Source: Bryobacterales bacterium (lineage in GTDB: Bacteria; Acidobacteriota; Terriglobia; Bryobacterales; Bryobacteraceae). From it: a stretch of 39,850 nucleotides of DNA. Shown here piece after piece: positions 24,505 through 32,565 of this stretch. The notes beneath the pieces are model-generated. The model saw only the letters and a program-made list of their open reading frames with translations. It did not search any database and was not told where the DNA came from. The stretch's first letter is position 1, and every line of letters begins with the position of its first letter. The DNA lies in contig CANIIC010000017.1 of assembly GCA_947467395.1 (NCBI GenBank), positions 1-39,850 of the forward strand. The letters are read 5' to 3'. A program made the position numbers and the translations under genes.

Positions 24505-24913
24505 GACACATTCGGAGGAAGAAACCATGGAGCTGGGACGAGTCCTGGCCCGCCAGCTTCCCCCGAAGTGTGTTGTCCTGCTCATCGGAAACCTGGGCGC
24601 CGGGAAAACGGCACTCGCCAAGGGCATCCTGAACGGCTTGGGTGTCGCGGAAATCGAAGAAGTCACCAGCCCGACATTCACCCTCATCCACGAATACGGA
24701 GACGGCCGGGCCTACCACCTGGATTTGTACCGGCTGGACACAGTCGCCGAAGTCGAGACACTTGGCCTGTACGAACTATTCGACCGCCAAGCCATCGTCC
24801 TCATCGAGTGGGGCGAGCGCTTCCCTCAGCTATTGCCAAGACAGCCTATCGAGATTGAACTGAACGCTGAAGCGGACGAGTCCCGAACAATTCAGGTCAG
24901 GGGTTTAGGCTAG
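24491..24913 (+). CDS. tsaE: tRNA threonylcarbamoyladenosine biosynthesis ATPase TsaE
   Basis: 140 residues. TsaE is the ATPase that cycles the TsaB-TsaD complex making t6A37 of tRNA, the substrate of MtaB encoded elsewhere in this window. The Walker A is IGNLGAGKTALAKG; VTSPTFTLIHEY and YHLDLYRLD are the conserved catalytic stretches, and IVLIEWGERFPQLLP is the family's Walker B-like end. Start choice: the GTG at 24491 keeps the family N-terminal SEEETMELGRVLA motif, whereas an ATG at 24527 has a perfect GGAGGAA 7 bases upstream but would cut that motif. I prefer the GTG; the purine-rich block also encodes the Glu run. Confidence 0.94.
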   Translation: MNSYKTHSEEETMELGRVLARQLPPKCVVLLIGNLGAGKTALAKGILNGLGVAEIEEVTSPTFTLIHEYGDGRAYHLDLYRLDTVAEVETLGLYELFDRQAIVLIEWGERFPQLLPRQPIEIELNAEADESRTIQVRGLG

Positions 24914-24920
24914 GAGAGTT

Positions 24921-24995
<75 letters not shown>

Positions 24996-25061
24996 ACGAT
25001 TGCCTACTTCATGGATACCGTGTCTGGGCCGGGAAAGTCAATCTCCAACCGCAGGAACTCG

Positions 25062-25271
25062 CTAACGGAATCGTGGACCGCTGCCGGAACGCGGGCCGTT
25101 CTCCATCGTCGACTCTACGGTGTCCAGGTATTCTTCGACCGCCGTCGCGATAAATTCCTGTAGCTTCCGCCCGGACCATGCCGAGGCGAGCTTCGCCCGG
25201 TGGTGCAAATCTTCGGGGAGCCGGACTGTTGTACGCGCGCCGGTCGCGCTGGGTTTTCCGTTAGACACCAT
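25062..25271 (-). CDS. Small ribbon-helix-helix DNA-binding protein
   Basis: 69 residues. TTVRLPEDLHHRAKLAS is the beta strand plus helix A of an Arc/MetJ/CopG-type fold (residues 14-30), and GRKLQEFIATAVEEYLD the second helix and dimer helix. Such proteins are often antitoxins or autoregulators, but no toxin-like gene lies next to it: tRNA-Cys follows downstream and an LTxxQ-protein gene lies upstream. An inverted repeat ACTTGC-17 bases-GCAAGT with the inner palindrome CACTCAGTG (25285-25313) lies 14 bases upstream of the ATG and is a candidate self-binding site. Confidence 0.75.
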   Translation of the reverse strand: MVSNGKPSATGARTTVRLPEDLHHRAKLASAWSGRKLQEFIATAVEEYLDTVESTMENGPRSGSGPRFR

Positions 25272-25513
25272 GGTCAGCTCTTACACTTGCAATCACTCAG
25301 TGTGCAGGCAAGTTCCTCTCAGTAAGCGCCGCTCCGTAAGACATGGCAGAATTCCGCAAACGACTCTGAGTCTGAAACATTAAGTTTAGTCTTAATTGGA
25401 CACTATCGCAATCACAATTAAGGGAAATGATGTGTATCTTTGGCAGCCTTAATCAAGAAAGAGTCCCGCCTGTGGACCTCAGACAGACAAGCGTACTGAA
25501 GGATATATCCGGA
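25272..25513. other. A+T-rich spacer with two inverted repeats
   Basis: No convincing gene; a forward frame from 25427 runs into the opposite coding region and looks spurious. The spacer is richer in A+T than its surroundings. It holds the inverted repeat ACTTGC...GCAAGT (25285-25313), ATTAAG-TTTAGT-CTTAAT (25379-25396) and the palindrome GGATATATCC (25501-25510). Likely regulatory for the RHH gene; no T-tailed terminator is seen for the operon ending at 25514. Confidence 0.5.
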
Positions 25514-26008
25514 CTAGTGCACTTCCGGACCGTGCGGAACGATCGCGGTCTTCGACCCTTGGCTCCGTTCGCGACCGCGCCCGCCCTTAGTGGCTCTCGC
25601 GGCGGCGTTCCGGTCTTGCAGCGACTTCCACTGGTCGGCCGTCAGCACAGATCGCAAGCGAAGGGTCATGCGCACCATGTCCTGCGTCAGTTCTCCCCGG
25701 GCCTTCACCAACTGATCGGTGACCGTTCTGCCACGCTGCATGTCGACAGTATCCGCGTTGAAGACAGCCTCTAATTCCCGTTCCGCGCGCTCGGCTTCCA
25801 GACGTTCTGCGGCGAGGCGATCCTTGTGTTCCCGCACAATGTGATTGATCCGGTCTTTTTGGGCGTCGGTCAGCGTCAAGCCATTGGCCACGGGATTCTC
25901 CCACCAGGCCACCGGCGGGCCAGGACGCCGGGGAGCCGGACTAACAGGGTTCTGTGCGCTAACCGTAAACACCGCGGCAATCAGGAGAATGGCAAGGTTC
26001 CATTTCAT
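25514..26008 (-). CDS. Periplasmic LTxxQ-motif protein (Spy/CpxP-like)
   Basis: 164 residues with a signal peptide (MKWNLAILLIAAVFTVSA). The two family motifs are LTDAQKDRI (near 44) and LTADQWKSL (near 122), with a long, charged alpha-helical middle (VREHKDRLAAERLEAERAEREL). Relatives such as Spy, CpxP and the metal-sensor CnrX/ZraP group are periplasmic chaperones or sensors of envelope stress. Its ATG overlaps the anti-sigma stop as ATGA, so it belongs to the sigma/anti-sigma operon and probably reports to, or is made by, that system. Confidence 0.8.
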   Translation of the reverse strand: MKWNLAILLIAAVFTVSAQNPVSPAPRRPGPPVAWWENPVANGLTLTDAQKDRINHIVREHKDRLAAERLEAERAERELEAVFNADTVDMQRGRTVTDQLVKARGELTQDMVRMTLRLRSVLTADQWKSLQDRNAAARATKGGRGRERSQGSKTAIVPHGPEVH

Positions 26009-26478
26009 TGATTCAAAGAACCTTCCACAAATAGACTCCGCATCGGCGACAAGGCACGCGGCTCCGATCCCTGCATTTCTGTGTAGGTGTCTTCAAACCA
26101 ACCGGTTTCGGACTCGTCAAGCACTGCCTCCCGTATTTCGGCAACGGTACTGACAGTCGTCTGCGGACGGGACTTGGGAGCTCCGGAAGGGCGGCTCAAT
26201 ACCAGCCCGACCGCCATCAGGGCCGCGACCGTCGCAGGAACCCACACGCGCGACATGCTCGGTCCTGCCGGCGCCGACAGGCGATCCAGAATGCGGCGGC
26301 GCTGCTGGTGGTAGAAGCTAGCCGGGAGCAACTGTGCGTCGCCCGACTGGGCTTGACGTTGTTCAAAGGCCTGCAAACGGGCCTGACACTCCGGGCAACC
26401 GTCCAGATGTTCGGTGGACGCAACGATGCCGTACAGCGCGTCGATCAACTGGTCTTGGGTGAGATGCGGATGATTCAT
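26005..26478 (-). CDS. Membrane anti-sigma factor with zinc (ZAS-type) motif
   Basis: 157 residues from ATG 26478, which shares ATGA with the sigma factor stop; a longer frame exists but overlaps the sigma gene too far. The cytoplasmic N-terminus has HLDGCPEC (H24, C28, C31), the HxxxCxxC motif of zinc-binding anti-sigma domains. A single membrane helix (VWVPATVAALMAVGLVL, about 90-106) and a periplasmic tail of about 50 residues follow. It is expected to hold the ECF sigma factor inactive until a signal, possibly redox or envelope stress, releases it. The tail is short and shows no domain I know. Confidence 0.82.
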   Translation of the reverse strand: MNHPHLTQDQLIDALYGIVASTEHLDGCPECQARLQAFEQRQAQSGDAQLLPASFYHQQRRRILDRLSAPAGPSMSRVWVPATVAALMAVGLVLSRPSGAPKSRPQTTVSTVAEIREAVLDESETGWFEDTYTEMQGSEPRALSPMRSLFVEGSLNQ

Positions 26479-27080
26479 CGGCATGCTCCGTACAAGTCGC
26501 GGAGTTCCCCGCGAAGTTTGGTGACCGCACGGTGCATGTGCGCTTTCACGGTGCCACAATCCAGATCCAGGGCAGCCGCGATTTCGTCCATCGTCAGGTT
26601 TTCAAAATGGCGCAAAGTAAACACCGCGCGCTGACGATCGGACAACTGATTCAAAGCCGTGGCCAGACGCAAGCGAATCTGTTCGGCGAAATATTGATCT
26701 TCGGCTTCGGGGGCCCGGGAAACGGTCTGCCCGATCACATTATGCTCTTCGAGTGCCGACAACCGGCGGCGCCAGAACTGCCAGCGACGGCTGCGGAGCC
26801 GGTCGAGACAGGTGTTTACGGCGATGCGGGTCAGCCACTTGGCGGGTTCGGTGGGATCTTCAGCGCCCTCCTTCAAAAGAGCCCGATGGGCCTTGAGAAA
26901 GACGTCCTGCGTGGCGGAATCAGCTTCGTCCCGATCCTGCAGCATGTGGTAGCAGAGGCCAAAAATACGGCGTTGCTCAGAGGTCATCCAGGCCGTAAAA
27001 TCACCGGCTAAGGAGTCCAGGCGAGGTTCGGGCGCGAGGGCTTCCAGCAACACTGGTTTTGCCAACGACGGTCCGGCCAT
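26475..27080 (-). CDS. ECF-type RNA polymerase sigma factor
   Basis: 201 residues from ATG 27080; ATGs at 27089 and 27092 are alternatives. I chose 27080 because TATGAT (27093-27088) ends 7 bases before it, the spacing seen at other starts in this window, and it overlaps the other two ATGs. Region 2 shows IFGLCYHMLQDRDEADSATQ and DVFLKAHRAL; WLTRIAVNTCLDRLRSRRW ends the region. Region 4 has LNQLSDRQRAVFTLRHFENL and MDEIAAALDLDCGTVKAHMHRA, a helix-turn-helix for -35 binding. There is no region 3. Followed by its anti-sigma factor and an LTxxQ protein, each overlapping by 4 bases. Confidence 0.92.
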   Translation of the reverse strand: MAGPSLAKPVLLEALAPEPRLDSLAGDFTAWMTSEQRRIFGLCYHMLQDRDEADSATQDVFLKAHRALLKEGAEDPTEPAKWLTRIAVNTCLDRLRSRRWQFWRRRLSALEEHNVIGQTVSRAPEAEDQYFAEQIRLRLATALNQLSDRQRAVFTLRHFENLTMDEIAAALDLDCGTVKAHMHRAVTKLRGELRDLYGACR

Positions 27081-27087
27081 TACGCCC

Positions 27088-27093
27088 ATCATA
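27088..27093 (-). promoter_or_regulatory. TATGAT -10-like box 7 bases before the sigma-factor start
   Basis: A minus-strand TATGAT ending 7 bases before ATG 27080. It contains the ATG at 27092, so both cannot be used by the same leaderless message. Confidence 0.4.
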
Positions 27094-27152
27094 CTCGTTC
27101 CAGACGGTGCCCGGAGCTAGAGGGGTTACACCCCCCGGATTGGCCAGAAGAC

Positions 27153-27782
27153 CTACTGGGCCCCAAAGGCGGCGTGGACGGCCACTAAAGTACGGGCCTC
27201 ACCGCGCGGCGGGGGAGCCACTGGGTCCAGATTTTTCGAGATCGCCACCCGGGTTTCAGGCTGCAGCGGAACGGGCGTCATCACCGGAGGCGGAGCCTCA
27301 TGCAGGCGCGAAGCCTGCGACTGAACCTGCGCAGAAACGGGAGTCGAAACAGCGGCCGGAATGACCGTGGGCTCAAAATTTGCCGGTCGATTCGAGAGCG
27401 TGGCGCCTTCCTCGATGAGCATCTCGCGCTCCGACCAGGACGACATCGGCAGGTTCCGGAAGAACACCCGTTCCTGCAACACCATGCTGCGGCGAGCGCC
27501 TGTAGCACCAGAAATATCGCGAACGTAGCTGCGTTCTTCCACCCGGAGATCCTGCATCAATTCGTCGAGTGCCGCCCGGCGGGTGGCCTCCTCGGTCGCT
27601 TTGATGCGCTCTTCCATGGTGACTTTGGCCGATTGCAGCGTCGCACGGACTTCCGCCAGGGATTCCCGTTCCCGCGACAAGGCCACTTCCATGCGCGCCT
27701 GCATGATGTAGTACGCCACCAGCGCACTTCCACCCGCAACGAACAACGGCAGTATCAGCCAGAGAAACGCTTGCAAATTCAT
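27153..27782 (-). CDS. Membrane-anchored coiled-coil protein, unknown function
   Basis: 209 residues; I do not recognise a family. An N-terminal membrane helix (LQAFLWLILPLFVAGGSALVAYYIM, split at about 3-27) is followed by a charged heptad-like helix (about 30-85, with RERESLAEVRATLQSAKV and EERIKATEEATRRAALDEL). A compact block, VEERSYVRDI...RRSMVLQERVFFRNLP, comes next, then a Pro/Ala/Val-rich, low-complexity tail (about 130-200). GGAG precedes the ATG. It sits alone between the sigma-factor and glycosyltransferase genes on the same strand. A scaffold or envelope role is possible but unsupported. Confidence 0.65.
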   Translation of the reverse strand: MNLQAFLWLILPLFVAGGSALVAYYIMQARMEVALSRERESLAEVRATLQSAKVTMEERIKATEEATRRAALDELMQDLRVEERSYVRDISGATGARRSMVLQERVFFRNLPMSSWSEREMLIEEGATLSNRPANFEPTVIPAAVSTPVSAQVQSQASRLHEAPPPVMTPVPLQPETRVAISKNLDPVAPPPRGEARTLVAVHAAFGAQ

Positions 27783-27874
27783 GGTCTCCGATCCTCTGAG
27801 GGAGTTATCGGCGGAACATGAGAAGAAAGTTAGGGTTTTACGGGTCGGAACTAGGTAGGATTACGCGAAATGCC

Positions 27875-28741
27875 TTAGCTGGCCTGACTGCCGTCCAGTT
27901 TTTGCCCGCCCAGGACCCCGAAAACCTTGCCCAACTGGAAGCTACCGAGGGCAGACAGCGCCGCGCTCATGCGAACCCCGAAGGCTCCGCCGCCGTATTT
28001 TCCGGCGAACTCGGCAGCCCCGTTGATGCGATCGGTTTCGGCGAGTGAATCCCCGTCCAGGGGGTCAGCCGCAGGGTGCAGAATCGCGCGGACGGCGGGA
28101 TAGAGACGGATCTTCTTGGACGCACGGCGAGCCTGCATCGCGAATTCAGCATCCACCCAGTAATGGCCGTAGCGCTGATCGAAGTAGTTCATCGCGGCGA
28201 TGAACTGCTTGCGGATCATTAGCGCATCAAAGCTGGGATACTCCACCAACGAATTCGGTTCGGAGAGATCCGGGGTTTGCGTAGCCAGCGGGGCGGTTAC
28301 GGCCGACGCCGCAGGGATCCGGTACAACCGAGGCGTAGCTTGGCCTGCGGCATCCGTGAGCAGCGGACACGCTGCAGTGGTTTCAGGGTCCGCGTCCAAA
28401 CCATCCGCCAGGGACACGATCGTACCAGGCAGCACTTCCACGTCGGGCGAAAGCAACAGCACCAGGTCGGCCTTGGCCGTCCGCACGCCGATGTTCAACG
28501 CTCGCGCCGCGCCCAAGTGGTGCGGTAATCGGAGCATCTGGATCGCTGGGAACTCAGCATCGATCTTCGACGTTCCATCCGTGCTGGCGGCATCTAGAAC
28601 GATGATTTCGATCTGCTCCCGCCCTTCCGATTGTTCGAGCGCGCTGAGCGCACGGCGAAGCGACTGGGCCTGATTAAAGGCGAGCAGGATCACGGAGACT
28701 CGCAACGGAAGTGGTTCTGGAATTAGGGTCGGCTCAGGCAT
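27875..28741 (-). CDS. Family 2 (GT-A) glycosyltransferase
   Basis: 288 residues from ATG 28741; the frame is open much farther upstream, but only as the mirror of the divergent LssY_C-like gene. The GT2 opening is RVSVILLAFNQAQSLRRALSAL with the nucleotide-sugar Asp in IIVLDAASTDGT; LGAARALNIGVRTAKADLVLLL and SPDVEVLPG hold the DxD-like site. HYWVDAEFAMQARRASKKIR corresponds to the acceptor-side ED-type motif. The C-terminus (FQLGKVFGVLGGQ) is amphipathic rather than a membrane helix. The sugar and acceptor are unknown. A TATCAT box (28760-28755) ends 13 bases before the ATG. Confidence 0.82.
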   Translation of the reverse strand: MPEPTLIPEPLPLRVSVILLAFNQAQSLRRALSALEQSEGREQIEIIVLDAASTDGTSKIDAEFPAIQMLRLPHHLGAARALNIGVRTAKADLVLLLSPDVEVLPGTIVSLADGLDADPETTAACPLLTDAAGQATPRLYRIPAASAVTAPLATQTPDLSEPNSLVEYPSFDALMIRKQFIAAMNYFDQRYGHYWVDAEFAMQARRASKKIRLYPAVRAILHPAADPLDGDSLAETDRINGAAEFAGKYGGGAFGVRMSAALSALGSFQLGKVFGVLGGQKLDGSQAS

Positions 28742-28774
28742 GCGCGGAACCCCGATGATAGCGCGAACCGGGTC

Positions 28775-28780
28775 TAAAAT
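28775..28780 (+). promoter_or_regulatory. TAAAAT -10-like box 6 bases before the second LssY_C-like gene
   Basis: TAAAAT, then AGGAGC, then ATG at 28787. AGGAG sits too close to the ATG for normal Shine-Dalgarno use, so transcription starting at the ATG is the simpler reading. Confidence 0.45.
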
Positions 28781-28786
28781 AGGAGC

Positions 28787-29905
28787 ATGCGCAGGCCCGC
28801 TCTTCTTTTCCTGTTCGCTTTGGTTACTTGGGGGCAGGAGGTTCAGATCTCCGGCACCGATTCCTGGGTGGACACCAAAATCGACCTGGGCGCACAGGAC
28901 GAAGTGAAGTTCACCGCCACCGGCGAACTGACACTGGCCAACCGCATCAAGGTGAATCCCTCCGGCGCGAAGCGTGGATTTCGCGACATGGTCCGCACGT
29001 ATCCGGTGAATGACGCCGGACAAGGCGCACTGATCGGCAAGCTGGGGGACAGCAACGCGGCAGTGCCGTTTCTGATCGGCCCGGAGCTCACCTGGAAGTC
29101 GCCGCGCGCCGGGCGTTTGTTCGTGGGCATCAATAAGGCCGGCAATGACGCGCCCAAGGGCACCTTCAAGGTGAAGATCGAGATTACGAAGCGAGCTCCG
29201 GAGAAATCGCAGACCGACTACAAACTGCCCGCCGTGACGGCCGCCATCGTCGACGGCTACCCGCGCCGCATCGAAGATGCGCAAGGCAACCCGGGCGACA
29301 ACACGAACTTCCTGATTGTCGGCACCGAGAAACAGGTTCAGGATGCGCTCAAGGCGGCGGGCTGGGTGGAAGTGGACCGCTCCCACGGAGATGCGGTAAC
29401 GGCGGCCATCGGTGCGGTGTTGAGCAAGAAGGCATACGTCACGCTCCCCATGAGCGAGCTCACTTTATTCGGGCGTGCACAGGACCACGGCTACGCCCAA
29501 GCCGATCCGATCCAGGTGATCGCCGAGCGGCATCACTTCCGCATCTGGAAAGCGCCGTTCTGGGTGGATGGCTTCGACGCCTGGGTGGGAGCGGGCACGC
29601 ACGATATCGGCTTCGATCGCGACAACCGCAACAACGGCATCACGCACAAGATCGATCCCGACGTGGACAAAGAGCGCGACTATATCGGCCAGAGCTTGCA
29701 GGAATCCGGCATGGTGGCGAAGCTGGATTACGTCACGCCGTCGCAGCCGTCGAAGGAAGCCGTGACGGCCACAGGCGCGACATTCCATAGCGACGGTCGC
29801 GTGCTGGTGATCTACTTGATCCCAGAGGCGGCCCCGGCCACAACCTCAGCGCCGGACGCAAAGCCGGCGTCCACCAGCATCTTCGACGGCGTCGTGAAGC
29901 CGTAG
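28787..29905 (+). CDS. Secreted LssY_C-domain protein (second of two)
   Basis: 372 residues with a signal peptide (MRRPALLFLFALVTWGQ). Residues about 20-130 form a galactose-binding/PA14-like beta region (SWVDTKIDLGAQDEVKFTATG, GRLFVGINKAGNDAPKGTFKV), similar to sugar-binding lectin-type modules. Residues about 145-345 are LssY_C-like: NFLIVGTEKQVQDALKAAGW, PMSELTLFGRAQDHGYAQ, RHHFRIWKAPF, GAGTHDIGF and HKIDPDVDKERD align directly with the protein encoded at 20518-22020. The stop (TAG) abuts that of the convergent kinase gene (TAGCTA), with no space for a terminator. Confidence 0.8.
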   Translation: MRRPALLFLFALVTWGQEVQISGTDSWVDTKIDLGAQDEVKFTATGELTLANRIKVNPSGAKRGFRDMVRTYPVNDAGQGALIGKLGDSNAAVPFLIGPELTWKSPRAGRLFVGINKAGNDAPKGTFKVKIEITKRAPEKSQTDYKLPAVTAAIVDGYPRRIEDAQGNPGDNTNFLIVGTEKQVQDALKAAGWVEVDRSHGDAVTAAIGAVLSKKAYVTLPMSELTLFGRAQDHGYAQADPIQVIAERHHFRIWKAPFWVDGFDAWVGAGTHDIGFDRDNRNNGITHKIDPDVDKERDYIGQSLQESGMVAKLDYVTPSQPSKEAVTATGATFHSDGRVLVIYLIPEAAPATTSAPDAKPASTSIFDGVVKP

Positions 29906-32509
29906 CTACTTCTTTTTTAGCTGCTGCTGCCAGTTGAGAATGACAGTGATCGGCGTCTGCCCTGTCTGTGGCGTGTTGGGCACCGACGCGATGAAGCGCT
30001 TGCCGTCGGCGGTGACGTCCCAACCGTTCTCTTGCGGCAGGGCAAAGAGTTGCTCCGGGATACCCGCTTCGAAGGCGGCACCGTTGGCTTTGACGGAGAC
30101 CGTCATGATGCCTCCCGCCGAGCGGAAATAGAGTTCTTTGCCATCACCGCGCCACCTGGGGAGGCTCCCTCCGTCGCGCGAGATCTGCCACTTGCCATCG
30201 CCCAAGGATGGGCCACTGGCATTGAAAGGCCGGACGTACACTTCCAGCCGCCCGGATTCCGCGGACGAGTAGACCAGCCAGTGCATGTCGGGCGACAACC
30301 GGCCTTCGCCTTGCCCGTACTGCGGATTATTCAGCAGTGTGACTGGTTTTTTGCTGCCATCCAGCGGCAGGATGTACTGTCCCAACAGAGCGCCACCGAA
30401 ATTGCCGGTGTGATACAGCAGGAACTTGCCGTCGCGCGAGTAATCGAAGGGAAGATGAATCACGCCTGGCTCTTTGAGCAGCTCTCTCTCTTCGCCCGCT
30501 CCCGATGCAGATTTCTCGAAGACCGTATCGAGCTGATCACCGGCCGCGAAGGCGATCTTGGAGCCGTCGGGAGACCAGGCACCGAAGGAACCAAGACTTT
30601 GCCGGAAGGTTAGACGCGTGCGGACCCCACGGGCAAAGTCCAGCGTCCACAAGTCTCCGAGGTTCGCTTGGCCTGCATCCCGCGCGACGCCGCGGCCTCC
30701 GTCCGGGGAGAGGCGAATGCCCCGGTCCTGCGTGCTTTGCGTAAATGCACCGGTCTTCTTGCCCGAGGCGTCGAGCCACGTCACGTCCAACTGGCCCCCG
30801 AGGGCACCCGTGCGATAGGCGAGGACACCACTCGGAGAGGCCGAGAAGACTCCGATCGATTGGGTGACTGCGACCTGTTCTGCGACCGGGACAGGTTCGC
30901 CCGTGAGCGTGAGCTTCGCTGTATCGAACGGCTGCGCCATCAGCGTATTCTCTCGCATGAAGAACAGGTAGCCGTCTGAGTACGTGGCCACTTGGCCTCC
31001 AGCGAAAAGACGTTCCTTGGACTGGTCCTTGGGAGGTGTATCGAGCGAGCCGATGTAGGTCCCGAGGATCTCCGGAGCCCCGTTGCGCAGATAGAGGAAG
31101 TGCTTGCCGTCCGGCAAGCACTGGGGCAAGCCGTGAAATGCTTCCTTGCGGGAGGCGTCGACCTCGGTCACAGGTGCTGGCACTCCTCCAGCCTGTGAGA
31201 CCTTCATGAGGCCACCGCGGCCGCGGCCGCCGAACAGGAGCACGCCTTCGTTGTTCCAGGTGCTGGAGCCAACTGGAGTGCTGGCGAAATCCGCCAGCGT
31301 CTGGGCAGGGCCGCCTCCGACATCGATCTTGCGCAGTTGCGTGCCCTGCCCGAAGGTGAGGAACTTGCTGTCGGGCGACCAACTGGGGCTGACGCCGTTT
31401 TCCGTGCCCGCGAGCTGGCGCCATTCGAGCGAATCGAGATCGCGAATCCACAGGCCACTCTTCTGCCCGGTGGCATTGAAGACCAGCTTTCGGCCATCGG
31501 GGGAGACGGAGACGTACTGCGAGAACGTGACGTCGGCGGGCATCTCCACTTGGAAGCGGCGCACTTGGCCGACGGGCTCGGATTTCGGCCAGAACGTCCA
31601 GCCCGCGGCGGCCAACACAAGTACCGCGACGCCCGCGGCCGCGATCAGACCGAATTTCGATTTCTTCGGAGGATGCGGAGCCGGAAGCACGCCGCTCAAG
31701 GACGCAGTCGCATCCTGCCTGGTCCACTCCATCGCGTGCTTGATCTCGCGCGCGGACTGCCAGCGCTTCTCAGGATCTTTTTCGAGGCACGTTTGCAGCA
31801 CGCGATCCAGCCCGTGAGGCGTCAAGGGCTGTAGCTCGCTGACGGGTCGGGCGGGTTCCTTCAGGATGGCCGCGATGAGGCTCGCCTGGCTCTTGCCGGT
31901 AAACGCGCGCTGGCCCGTGATCAACTCGTAGAGGAGGAGTCCGAAGGAGAAGATATCACTGCGGGCGTCGGCCTCCCTGCCTTCCAGTTGCTCCGGAGCC
32001 ATGTACTGAAGCGTGCCCAGGATGGAGCCCTCGCCCGTGAGCTGCATAGTCAGCGTGGCGTCGCTATTTTCGGAAGTACGATCGAACTTGGCGAGCCCAA
32101 AGTCCAATACCTTGACGCCGTTCGGCCCCAGCAAGATGTTGCCGGGCTTCAGGTCGCGATGCACGATGCCCTTGCGATGGGCCGCATCGAGCGCATCCAG
32201 AATTTGCTCGGCGACCTTCAAGGCTTGGTCGACAGGCATGGGGCCTGCCAGCGGCTTGCCCTCCACATGCTCCATCACCAGGTAATCCGGGCCGACGTCG
32301 TAGAGCGTGCAGATGTGCGGATGATTGAGCGCAGCAATCGCGTGAGCTTCACGCTCAAAGCGTTCGCTGAAGCGTTTGTTGCTGGTCTTGATGGCAACGG
32401 TCCGGTTCAGCCGCGAGTCTCGCGCCTTCCACACCTGTCCCATGCCGCCGGCGCCAAGCGGCTCCAGAATCTCATACGGGCCGATTTTGTCGCCGGGTGC
32501 GAAAGACAT
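29906..32509 (-). CDS. Membrane Ser/Thr protein kinase with PD40/TolB-like propeller sensor
   Basis: 867 residues from ATG 32509; the frame is open upstream but the kinase fold starts at YEILEPLGAGGMGQVWKA. Kinase domain 12-270: Gly loop 19-24, K41 in VAIK, E54, catalytic HRDLKPGN (117-124), DFG (136-138) and MAPEQLEG, all intact, so it should be active. A membrane helix (GLIAAAGVAVLVLAAAGWTFW, about 292-312) leads to a large extracytoplasmic part with repeated PD40-type blades (VSPDGRKLVFNA, WSPDSKFLTFGQG, LSPDGGRGVARD, WSPDGSKIAFAAGD, YSRDGKFLLYHTG, LSPDMHWLVYSS). The PASTA repeats of Gram-positive kinases are absent. Kinase-propeller fusions are common in Acidobacteria. TACAAT (32523-32518) ends 8 bases before the ATG. 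Confidence 0.94.
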   Translation of the reverse strand: MSFAPGDKIGPYEILEPLGAGGMGQVWKARDSRLNRTVAIKTSNKRFSERFEREAHAIAALNHPHICTLYDVGPDYLVMEHVEGKPLAGPMPVDQALKVAEQILDALDAAHRKGIVHRDLKPGNILLGPNGVKVLDFGLAKFDRTSENSDATLTMQLTGEGSILGTLQYMAPEQLEGREADARSDIFSFGLLLYELITGQRAFTGKSQASLIAAILKEPARPVSELQPLTPHGLDRVLQTCLEKDPEKRWQSAREIKHAMEWTRQDATASLSGVLPAPHPPKKSKFGLIAAAGVAVLVLAAAGWTFWPKSEPVGQVRRFQVEMPADVTFSQYVSVSPDGRKLVFNATGQKSGLWIRDLDSLEWRQLAGTENGVSPSWSPDSKFLTFGQGTQLRKIDVGGGPAQTLADFASTPVGSSTWNNEGVLLFGGRGRGGLMKVSQAGGVPAPVTEVDASRKEAFHGLPQCLPDGKHFLYLRNGAPEILGTYIGSLDTPPKDQSKERLFAGGQVATYSDGYLFFMRENTLMAQPFDTAKLTLTGEPVPVAEQVAVTQSIGVFSASPSGVLAYRTGALGGQLDVTWLDASGKKTGAFTQSTQDRGIRLSPDGGRGVARDAGQANLGDLWTLDFARGVRTRLTFRQSLGSFGAWSPDGSKIAFAAGDQLDTVFEKSASGAGEERELLKEPGVIHLPFDYSRDGKFLLYHTGNFGGALLGQYILPLDGSKKPVTLLNNPQYGQGEGRLSPDMHWLVYSSAESGRLEVYVRPFNASGPSLGDGKWQISRDGGSLPRWRGDGKELYFRSAGGIMTVSVKANGAAFEAGIPEQLFALPQENGWDVTADGKRFIASVPNTPQTGQTPITVILNWQQQLKKK

Positions 32510-32517
32510 AGGCTTGA

Positions 32518-32523
32518 ATTGTA
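32518..32523 (-). promoter_or_regulatory. TACAAT -10-like box 8 bases before the kinase start
   Basis: Minus-strand TACAAT followed by 8 bases and ATG 32509. It predicts a message with no leader or one or two bases of leader; no Shine-Dalgarno is present. Confidence 0.5.
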
Positions 32524-32565
32524 CACCCCACCAAGTTGGAATTCGACGGCGTGCTTCAACAGCGC

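Noticed and set aside
24527-24913. ATG 24527 as the tsaE start, given its perfect GGAGGAA
   Set aside because: It would remove the SEEET part of the N-terminus that the family conserves; kept as an alternative only.
28742-29386. Long N-terminal extension of the glycosyltransferase frame
   Set aside because: It runs antisense to the second LssY_C gene and lacks GT features; the GT2 fold starts a few residues after ATG 28741.
30537-31727. 396-codon minus-strand frame inside the kinase gene
   Set aside because: Out-of-frame shadow of the PD40 region, Arg/Ser/Gly-rich; the kinase frame has continuous family motifs.
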